Shown here piece by piece: positions 8,917-17,055 of a stretch of DNA of 17,055 nt. Within the stretch, counting starts at the first letter, position 1, and every line of letters begins with the position of its first letter. The notes below the pieces were generated by a model. That model was not told where the DNA came from. It worked only from the letters and a program-made list of their open reading frames with translations, and did no database searches. This stretch comes from Actinomortierella ambigua (lineage: Eukaryota; Mortierellomycota; Mortierellomycetes; Mortierellales; Mortierellaceae). Made by a program: the position numbers and the translations under genes. The DNA is taken from the NCBI GenBank assembly GCA_016098155.1, contig JAAAJB010000691.1:1-17055 (forward strand), written 5' to 3'.

Positions 8917-11900
8917 CTATTCTGAGTTGAGCTCCTGTTGGATGTTGTTTTCCAAATCAAGCGTCATAAAGTACAACTCACGCAAACGGACCATGTCCAG
9001 CGTTAGTTCTACAGCGGGAGTCGATTGTGCGGCTTCCGTGGCCGTGTTATCAAAGTAGCCTTGACCACCTTCACCACTGCTCGTCGTCAGCCGTGGCAGC
9101 AATGTGGTCGTGCCGCTCAATGGCGACGCCGACGGTTTTGACACCGAGGGTCCGGGCTCTGTTGTGGCTGTCACAGACGGGGCGGCGGGGGCAGGCTCAA
9201 CTATCGAAGGCGTCGACCTTGCTCCTCTTCCTCCCTCCAGCGGTATTTGATTCTCCTCAAGCATCTGCTTCATCTCCCGACTCAGCGCCTGGACAGATGT
9301 CTGCATCAGATTCAGCTCCGCCTGCAATTTTTCTCGCGCCTCCGTGTGCTCCTGCTGGTCGTGCGCTTCGCTCGTGCAGTCCTCCGTCTCCTCCAAGAGC
9401 TCAAACTCCTCCTCAAGGATGTGGTCGAATCGGTTATGGTACACCTCATACCGGTCACAGTACTCTTCGTACTGGACCGAGAAAGAGTCGGATGACTTTG
9501 CTGGGGTGTCAGTTGGTACAACGATCGGCGCCTCTGCTGCTCTCGCTATTATGGTTTCTGTCGGCGTGAGCCTCTCTCCTGTGGTAACTATAGGCTCAAT
9601 GACCGGTGTGTTTGATGACGAAGAGGGTACCAATGTGCTACCTGACGCAGGTGGCGCTTGCTGTTGTTGCTGTTGCTGTTGCTGTTGCGAAGGTGAAGGA
9701 GATGGTGGCTTCTTGAGGGTACCAGACGGTGAAGAGTAGCCAGGCATAGTCAATGCCAGGTCCTCACGGCCTAGTGCCACAAACGTGTACTTGCCACCCT
9801 CCATCTTGGAAGCTCCAGTGCTGCCAATGCTGGTACTTTCCCAGTTGGCGAGGTTGTTCTCCTCCGTGTAAGACATGACCTCTTTTGTGGTGGCTTCGTA
9901 GTATACATAGTCTGGAAGGTACGTCTGTTTCTGCCATGGCGACAAAAAGATATGTGCAAACTCGTCCAGTACTTGCGACCATTGCTTCAGCCAGGCTAGC
10001 TCTCCCTCCTCTCTGCACTCCTCGTAGGCCATGTTCATAATAGCTATTAAAAGTGATAAACCAGAATATAGTTAGCCTTCTTCTCGAAAACAGTGTGCCC
10101 AAAAAATGGTCGCTTGAACCAAGTGGACATTGCACCAGCCAAAAGGTCCAAGTTGGAGGCCGCCTTACCAATGAGAACATTCAAGAGCAGAATGACCGTG
10201 AAGACGAGGAAGATGATCATGATCACGTGGAACGCCACATCGCTCGGTGTATCCAGCTCTTTGTCAAGCGGATCCCATCGACCTGCCTATATCCAGGGTT
10301 AAAAAAAGGGGGGGGTATATGTGAGCCTTTACCATTCTTCCCCCTGAATCATTGCATAACTCGACAATGTTAGCCTTCAAAAAAAGATGAAACATACAAC
10401 GAAAAAGTATGTCGCGGCGACAGCGGCAAAAAACTTGTCGGGGTACTTTGTAGAGGTCTCTGCTAGATCGCAGCCGCCAGACCCAGGCACACAGCTGGCT
10501 TCGTGAGTGTGTGTGCTGTACAAAAGCGCATGCGAGAATCCGACAATCAATACCGTGAACAAAATGAGAAAGATAATGATCTTCTTCGTGATACTGATGA
10601 TGATGTTGACGAAAATGCCGAGAGATCGGATGACGCGGAGCTCAAACAACTATTAGACCAATAAAAAGAGTTGCACATCTTTGTCAGTGTTACATTTTCA
10701 AGTGGAAGAGTGAACATTACCAACCTTTGGATCCACCGGGGCAAAAAAAAAAAAAAATTGTCGCTTCGACTCACCAGGTGAAGGTACATGATTAGGATAG
10801 AGAACCCGACCACCCAAACTTGTTGAGGTCCAAGCCCCTTATCTTCGGCCGGGTTCCTGTTCGAGTTGACAAGCATGAGGGCGTTGCTTGTGATCACCAA
10901 ACCCACGCTCAAGCAATCGACAAAATTGAACAGCGACCTACAAGGAAGAGGACAAACACACACCCCCAAAAAAGTTAATATACCAGGGCATCGGAGCTTA
11001 TTTTTTGTCAGAATCGATATCGAAATAGTTTGACGGCGATGTTTTGTTAGGTACCTGGAGTAAGAAAACCAGCCTTCCTTGGCCATTTGCCAGCCTTCGA
11101 GAATAAGCAACGGTGCGCCCATAATGGCATTAGCAAGGAGAAGGTGCTTCCAAGGCTCAGTCAAGTAACGCCTGTTGATGTCCTCCTCGGTTGATGGGTT
11201 GGCAGAAACGGAGATGACATGGGCCGTGATGACTGAAAAGATCGCGTAGAAAGCAAGCAAATAGAGGAACCTCATCAGCCAGAAGATGAAACCATATCGA
11301 TACCACCTATGTTGTGCCCATGGAAGAACAGATGCTTACACAAATAAATACGTGGTGCCATTCGTCCTCGCATTGAATAAGAGTTTGAAGGGTGTTCGAG
11401 GGGCAGCACGTGAAATGAAAACTTACCGAAAGACGAGTGTCGCCTTCATGGCGGGACTATCGAAAAAGTTGCGTCCGGCCAGGCGCGAAAAGTAGGTTGC
11501 CCGGTTATCGGTGCTGTTGGGGTCAGCATACGTGGAGAAACATGGGAATGGTGCCACAAAAACTTGGCGGTCGTACATGGTCGCAATCATGGCACGCTTG
11601 CTGCGACTGCTTTCGTCGGAAGCTGGTCTCCTGCTGCTGAGACGCTCAAAATCATGCATGTGACCGCCGCCATTACCACCACCGGTACTGTTGGTAGTGC
11701 CGTTCATGCTGCTGCTGCCGCCACCACCGCCGCCGATATTGTCGTTGGGGAACACTGTAATTCGGGGATCGCCGTCAGGAACACGCTTGGCGTCAAGGTG
11801 AGGCTGCATCTGGTAAACGGGGCGAGACACCTCATCGTTGCTCCGTGGGTGAAGGATTCCGAAATACTCGAGAGCTGCCTCAATAGGGCCCAGATGCACA

Positions 11901-14900
11901 TTCCATCGTCGTCGGAACATGTAGATTCTGGAGGTCGAGAGCGCATAAGGGAGAGCAGGCACATATGAAACCTTCACAAACGTGTCCTTGAGCATATCAG
12001 GAAAGTGTTCTGCCAGGACCTCAACGCTCTGGATCACGGAAAGCATGTAGTACGGATGGCGCTTCCGTGTCATCAGGACGCAATAATCGATCAGCGACTG
12101 TGTCAGGCTTGTGTTACCGGACTTGGCTGCCTTCAGGACTGGGTTCAGCCTGATATCTTGGGGCGGGATCCAGTTGCACTCACCAGACCCAAGAACGGCA
12201 ACGATAAAGGTGGTGTTGGATACCAAAAAGTAATCGGGATCAACGAGCTGAAGTAGTATGCTCGTCAACTTTGGGTTGATAGCATTGTCTCTACTCGCTC
12301 GCTCGAGATTGGGGGATGGGTCCGTGGAGGTAGGACGGACGTCTTCTGGACCGGGAACGGCAGACGTGTGAGGTCTGTCAATGTGGTAGATATCCAGGCC
12401 TTTGATTGGGATCGTTCTGTTGATATGTTCTTGAGCGAAACGTCGGATAGAACGGGCCTGATCGTTGAAGTCGATAATGGACACCTTGGAGAAAGCCTTG
12501 AGATTATCGGGATCCCCGCCAGTGGATGCGAAGAGGTGCGTGACAGCCAAAAGGTAGATGCTCTGGACACAGTACTGTAGTAATAGCAGCCTATCGCTCA
12601 CTCCGGGAGAATGGACGTCAAACTCCTCGTACTGTGGATACTTCTTGCTGCCAAGGTTGACAGAAATCCACTGCCTGCCGGATTCATCTTGATGGAACTG
12701 GCTTGACCGAATGGGTCGGTAAAAGCTCTGGACCTTCTTGATACCACCCTGTGGCTTGGCTAACGGCTGACTCCAGTAGAAGTAGAGAGTGCATCTTGAC
12801 TCGGTCTTGGTTGGCATATTCCAGACTTGAACAGTGTAGCTGCCAAGGACAACAAACCGCGTCTTGCAGGGTAAGAAGAACGCCGACAGTGGCTTAGGCT
12901 GCTTGATGGCGTCCTCTTCCAGATCCAACCAGACCCATGGCTCGGGTACCATGGCGAAGACTCTCTCAGGAATCCCGACTTCGTCGGTGTCTTTTGTGGC
13001 GTAGATTTCGATTCCTTGCGCGGGTCTGGGCTCGCTGCTGCCAGTAGCATTCTTGATGGTGAAGACAACAATCTTGATCTCATACGACAGCATGGCATCC
13101 TTGTCCGCGTTAATAGAGAATTTGACAAAATCATCAAGCATCAGCGTGCTCTTAGACTGCTCTCTCATGGATGCCAGGGCCGTCGACTTTGGCTTGGACG
13201 TCCAGAAGAACTCGATATCAGGACCATTAGGGACACAGACAAGGTTCCTGTCATCTGAATCGGCCTCCTTGAACGATGCCATGATGGCGCCGTCTTTGGT
13301 AGGCACGGGAATAGCTCGCGTTGGACGCTCGGAGCGAAGCTGGAAAGGATCCAATATGAGCCATTTGAGATCGCGCGTGATAGTGTCACGAACAAACACA
13401 AACAGGTCACTGCTCTGGTTGCCATGAAAGCCGATGTACTCGATAGTCGCACCAGGGAACTTGCGCTTGTCGAGCCTTACTCCAGAGTCAATCATGTAGG
13501 TGGAGATAGACCCATCAGCGCCAGCTATGGCTAGGTACTCATAGTGAGGAGAGACTGAAAGAGTGTTGTTGCCGCGGACATCATTCAGCTTGACTGGGGT
13601 TGTCTCAATATGGCTGACGTTGGTTCCGGTCATGATGTCCCAGACAGAGCAGCACCTATTGCCGTTCTCAAACCAAAGGAATCTGTCGCCGGCGATGAGC
13701 TCCATCATGGACTCGCATGTGAATCGACGCGAGTATAACGGCGAGAGGTTGTTCAATTCGATGGTCTGAAGGTGCGTCCATTTGGTCGAGCTCGAGTCAA
13801 AAACGTCGAGGTAGTAGCCGTTGCAACTGACGAACACCGACGGCTTCATGCTGTTGTCTTGTCTCTGATGATGAAGGAATGAAGCGACCCGAGCGTGAAC
13901 ACGGGCTGGCATTCGTCGACGTGGTGTGGGTAAGGAGTCATCCTCCTCCTCCTCTTGATCCGCGAAGCTGACAAACCGACCATAGCCAATCATTTTGTGT
14001 AAGAAGGAATATTTGATGGGTATCTCCTCCATCTCCAATGAAGTTCTTTTTGATTTGGTGCCGGTCGCCGGTCCTCCTTCAATGTCCAAAACAACGCTAT
14101 CAGGAGAGACAAGAGGATTGCGGAAGACTCGAAGACGGAACTCTGCATCAATGATCTGGCTGTTTGCCTCCCAGCGACCAATTCTCGGCTCCTGAAAAAC
14201 GGCAATCTGGTCCCCAGACGGAGAGATGGACATGCCAACGGCGAGATGTCGCGCGTGCTTGTGCTCGATGGTGATGGCCGCGCCTCGATAAGCAATGTTC
14301 TCGTTGGGTGAGTCTTGCACGTCACGAATATCCCAGACTTGAACCCTAACACTATGCTTTAGGATGACGAGGGCAGCAAGATAGTGTGCCTCTCGCGAGT
14401 ACTCGAGGCGAGAGATTGCCTCGAATGAAGGATCATCAGAGGCATGAACACGAAAGTCTGGAGCAGCAAAGTTCTCCTTGCTGAACCCTAAGTGCGATAA
14501 TAGACAGCCTACATTAGTGCTTGTTGAAGAGGACAACTCGTGCAAACCTGGTCTAATACCGATTTACACCAACTTACTTCCTGGTGTGGTCGTGGCCACT
14601 GGCTTTAGTTCGACTTTTTGGAATTGAATGCCAAAGCCATGAACCTTGGAGGACCTGTTCAGAACGACAGTGATGTTGGCACCTCCGACGTGAGGGTGGA
14701 CTTGGATTCGCTCAGTCGACACGAGGCTCTGCCAGCCGGTTTTTTCTATATAGTGGAAGGAGCACAAGCCAGTGTGACGCAGGAATTAGCAACCACATTC
14801 CTTCTTTTTGATGCAAAGAAGCTTTTGAGGAACTACTTACTCAAGGCTTTCTTGATTGAACGCTTCTTATGCTTGAACTCGTAGCGTGCTTTGTGCCAAG

Positions 14901-15599
14901 GCTCTTTCTATAATCAAAATACGGATCAGAATGACAAAGTAATTAGGACACGGTGGTTTCTTGAGGGGGCAAGGATGGTGAAGGGGTAGACCGCAAAGCT
15001 GAGCATACTTCGTATTCCACAATGACTCGAATCTGAAATGCCCCCTTGATCTTGCAGAGGTCTTGTCGCCGAATGGTCCACACAATATTGTAGTATCCCG
15101 TCGGGACATGGTCAAAAGAAGCCTCAAGCTTGAAGCCTTTTTGGCCCTCGACTAGGACTGGAGCCCACTCCTCCAGCGGAACTCTGTACGGACTGAGATC
15201 CTGACCCACATAGTAGTTTTGAATGTGTGCTCCATCTCTCTTCTTGTAAAAAAACTGTGGTCGAAGAGCTGGAGTTAAATTTCGAAAAGTTGTAGTGTAC
15301 CATTAGTAAGGTTTTTTGAGTTTGCTGCAACCACTTGACAAAGCAGCCTCCTTCCGCTGGGCCTTACCTTCCACAAGCTCTCCAGCCAAGTACGGATTGG
15401 TTTCCTCTGAATCGATGCTACATTGATGCGCAAGCTTCGTGGTCATGGGTTCTTGCGGAGTGTGCTGCAGCTGTTGGCCATCGATGTCTGCAAGGATATG
15501 GATCGCATCGTTGTGTTGGGTTTCTGATGTACTATGCGCGTGAGCGCCGTTGGTTCCTGAAGGTGGCTGAGCTGAGAACCGGTCCACCGAGGAGGCCAT
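8917..15599 (-). CDS. TRP-like six-helix cation channel with large WD40-like N-terminal domain
   Basis: Ten exons join in frame: 15599-15368, 15268-15009, 14907-14841, 14745-14578, 14487-11427, 11306-11055, 10937-10775, 10649-10398, 10286-10169 and 10043-8917. The product is 1899 aa. All introns are GT-AG, 90-125 nt, with matching phases. Order of parts: a disordered start (1-77); a beta-rich region with YYNIVWTIRR and ITVVLNRSSKVHGFGI (about 80-240); a WD40-like region with VWD (293-295, 524-526), AGADGSISTYMID (564-576) and VQVWN (795-799); a mixed, partly helical region (about 850-1060); and a Gly/Ser/Asn linker (1161-1184). Six membrane helices then lie at about 1268-1294, 1315-1335, 1349-1371, 1385-1405, 1411-1440 and 1503-1530. 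The pore loop KFFAAVAATYFFVAGRWDP (about 1473-1491) lies between S5 and S6. S6 ends NVLIAIMNMAYEE followed by W1542, as in TRP channels. S4 lacks a regular Arg series, so voltage gating is unlikely. The tail has polyQ (about 1644-1653) and a coiled coil (about 1725-1795). It is predicted to be a tetrameric cation channel, with ion and membrane unknown. An in-frame ATG at 15818 would add 73 aa but reads through leader-like sequence. Confidence 0.88.
9658..9687 (-). repeat. CAG/CAA repeat coding polyglutamine
   Basis: About ten consecutive Gln codons, alternating CAA and CAG, lie in the cytoplasmic tail of the channel gene between Ser/Pro-rich stretches. Mixed codons make it more stable than a pure repeat, but length differences between isolates would not be surprising. 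Confidence 0.85.
10743..10757. repeat. 15-A homopolymer in an intron
   Basis: A run of 15 A on the plus strand lies within the channel gene's 125-nt intron 10774-10650, close to its donor end. It reads as poly-T in the transcript. It does not touch coding sequence, and its exact length may be a sequencing artefact. Confidence 0.8.
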
Positions 15600-15860
15600 A
15601 CTCGGATTCTGGTCGCGACGCTGGCGGGAAACGGAACAAAAAAAAAACAACAGTGGGTCGCCGAGGAGAGACGAAGACGAGAGGAGGCCAGAAAGTGGGG
15701 ATTCCGAGTTGATGCAATGAATGTCGAACACAATTGAGGCGAGGAATGAGATCTTTTCCGTTTTTATTGTTTTACTCTTTCTCGGCTTGTTCCCACCCCA
15801 GGATCTTTGTTGACCCATCCCTTCCTTTCTTTGTCCCTGCCCGTCCCTTGTCAGCCAATC
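15600..15860 (-). promoter_or_regulatory. Leader and promoter region of the channel gene
   Basis: Read on the minus strand, the 200 bases before the ATG at 15599 are strongly pyrimidine-rich, with a T run (about 15639-15648) and repeated CTCGTC/CTC motifs. The DNA beyond carries an in-frame ATG at 15818. No clear TATA box is seen. The C/T-rich composition supports this stretch as untranslated leader and core promoter rather than extra coding sequence. Confidence 0.45.
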
Positions 15861-16954
15861 ACGCCCTTCCTTTGTGTGTACACACTACTGCAATGCATGC
15901 AGCCGGCGGTGTGTGTGCCTGTATTCCCTCCTTTTCGTTCTGCTGAGTGAAATATGGGAGTACCTCCTCAACCATACTGGGCAGAGGAACGAAGATGTAC
16001 CGCACATGGTTGGCACGGGAAGGACAAAGCTTGTATGTTCCGCCACTTTACACTCCGCACGGCACTGTCCTTTCACCCGCAGCCTGGCTGCTGAGATACA
16101 ACAGAGGGAATGGCAAATATAGGCGGCAGGCACGACACGAGCAGAAGCTTGCCTTCTTTCATCTTTTCGTTGTTGTGTGCTTATCCATCCGTTGCTGAAT
16201 GAGGATTTGTTGTTTTTTCTTCGACCAAACCAAGAACTCTAAATAACAACCCCACGACACTGAGCACTGCCGCCGTTTTTTCTGTTAGTGGTGGAGATGA
16301 AAGAGAACAACAACAATAGTTTCTCCGAGGAGCATCAACGACTGGCGCAAATGCATTCAATTGTCTTTTGTTGCAATAGCTGTTGGAATAGGGTTGTTTG
16401 TGTCGCGTCCACTACTGAACATCGACCTCACTATCCTGATAATCGCAGTGTCGTCCTCCATGTGGATTATATCCTTACAACCTCCACCCCCTTCCCGCGC
16501 GGAACATCCAGGGCATACGTTCAGTTGAAGGGCCAAAACAAAAAAAAATACGACTCAAGAGGGGCAGGGGGTGGGAAGGATCAAGAACGCCCGCAAACCT
16601 TCGCCTCCTCGACATGCCCTTGACACACATGAGAAACCACCTTCATCTGCATTCAGATCGCGGCAGGAGGGTCCAAGTAAAACAAGCGAGTGCATGCGTG
16701 TTATAGGGGGATGGAGAAATGATACATCCCTCGTTGTCCAACGAAAGGAAGGTGGAGGAACTTGCTCGTGTTGCCTCTTCATTGAATGGTGTGGATTTGA
16801 TGCGTTGGCTATTGAGACAGCCTCATCCTGGACGACATTGTGAAAGTAGCCATGGCAGGATCCGCCTCAAGTGAATTCGAGTCGGGAGGCCTGCTTGGGT
16901 AAGAGTAGTGTGGAGTCCTAATGAGATCCCACCCTGGCATCAAAATGGGCGCCT

Positions 16955-16958
<4 letters not shown>
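15861..16958. other. Intergenic stretch without recognisable genes
   Basis: Short frames of 60-110 codons occur on both strands, but none shows a domain, a good start context or a partner exon. The composition is mixed, with scattered short A and T runs. One weak candidate for a first exon on the plus strand begins at 16852. I saw no tRNA-like T-loop or cloverleaf signal and no transposon ends. Confidence 0.5.
16852..16898 (+). CDS. Weak candidate first exon of a rightward gene
   Basis: The ATG in a good context (agccATGGC) opens a 16-residue reading, MAGSASSEFESGGLLG, which ends at a GTAAGA splice-donor-like site at 16899. Without splicing it meets a stop at once. No acceptor is visible before the microsatellite, so any downstream exon would lie outside the window. 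This is a possibility only; chance is as likely. Confidence 0.12.

Positions 16959-17002
<44 letters not shown>
16959..17002 (+). repeat. (TC)22 microsatellite
   Basis: Twenty-two uninterrupted TC units run directly into a C-rich tract. On the plus strand this is a long homopyrimidine stretch, able in principle to form triplex DNA, and likely to vary in length. Confidence 0.95.
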
Positions 17003-17006
<4 letters not shown>

Positions 17007-17055
17007 CCTCTCCCTCCCCCCCCCCCCCTCCCCCCCCCCCCCCCCTCTCTCCCCC
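17003..17055 (+). repeat. C-rich tract at the window end
   Basis: Runs of up to about 17 C, broken by single T or CT steps, fill the last 53 bases. The complementary strand could form a G-quadruplex and this strand an i-motif. Long C runs are error-prone in assemblies, so exact lengths should not be trusted. Confidence 0.85.

Noticed and set aside
9344..9739. Cys-rich plus-strand frame (run of Cys near its end)
   Set aside because: The Cys run is the reverse-frame reading of the CAG/CAA repeat in the channel tail.
11564..11968. 134-codon plus-strand frame rich in Ala, Thr and Val
   Set aside because: It is antisense to the Gly/Ser linker and nearby coding sequence of the channel gene, so it is a shadow.
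14546..14577. A 30-nt intron ending at GACCAG in the channel gene
   Set aside because: It is in phase but too short for a spliceosomal intron. The 90-nt intron ending at 14488 is also in phase and has a CACTAAT branch-point-like site.
15600..15818. Upstream in-frame ATG at 15818 as the channel start
   Set aside because: The extra 73 residues come from pyrimidine-rich leader-like DNA. The ATG at 15599 has a better context and opens normal coding sequence. It was kept only as an alternative.
1..17055. CRISPR arrays, bacterial operons, viral genes, transposons and tRNA genes
   Set aside because: No spaced direct repeats, no transposase or polymerase motifs, no terminal repeats and no T-loop signals were seen. 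The intron-rich genes exclude a bacterial source.

Overview
This looks like nuclear DNA of an early-diverging filamentous fungus, most likely Mucoromycota and perhaps Mortierellomycotina. The phylum rests on gene architecture and recall, not on a search. The sequence is intron-dense, with GT-AG introns of 81-130 nt and pyrimidine-rich leaders. There is no operon structure and no sign of a bacterial or viral genome. Four multi-exon genes could be rebuilt by joining open frames across splice sites with matching phase. No RNA gene, intact transposon or CRISPR array was seen.

Layout: (1) 1-815 is low-complexity, G-rich then C/T-rich DNA with no convincing gene. (2) 816-4681, minus strand: a 7-exon, 1067-residue EST1/SMG5-SMG6 family protein, with a 14-3-3-like/TPR N-terminal half and a C-terminal PIN domain. 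It is predicted to act in nonsense-mediated mRNA decay and/or telomere maintenance. (3) 4801-6988, minus strand: a 10-exon, 445-residue SETD6/Rubisco-LSMT-type SET-domain protein lysine methyltransferase. Only 119 bp separate its stop codon from the SMG start codon. (4) 6989-8251 is an intergenic region between divergent genes, holding a TATA box and one unexplained 125-codon frame. (5) 8252-8779, plus strand: a 2-exon, 137-residue Pro-rich protein with a Cys-rich hydrophobic C-terminus of CYSTM type. (6) 8917-15599, minus strand: a 10-exon, 1899-residue protein that joins a beta-rich N-terminal region, a large WD40-like region, a six-helix TRP-like cation channel and a polyQ/coiled-coil tail. 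It converges on the Cys-rich gene with 137 bp between the stop codons. (7) 15600-17055 holds the channel promoter, non-coding DNA, a (TC)22 microsatellite and a C-rich tract.

The genes look like ordinary independent neighbours and do not form a pathway. The SMG-like protein and the methyltransferase are housekeeping-type regulators. The channel and the Cys-rich peptide are both membrane-associated. The most interesting object is the channel: its domain order and its Arg-containing pore loop fit no well-characterised TRP family that I can name. Both window ends carry homopurine/homopyrimidine tracts, pyrimidine-rich on the strand reading outward. That is compatible with promoters of genes lying just outside the window.
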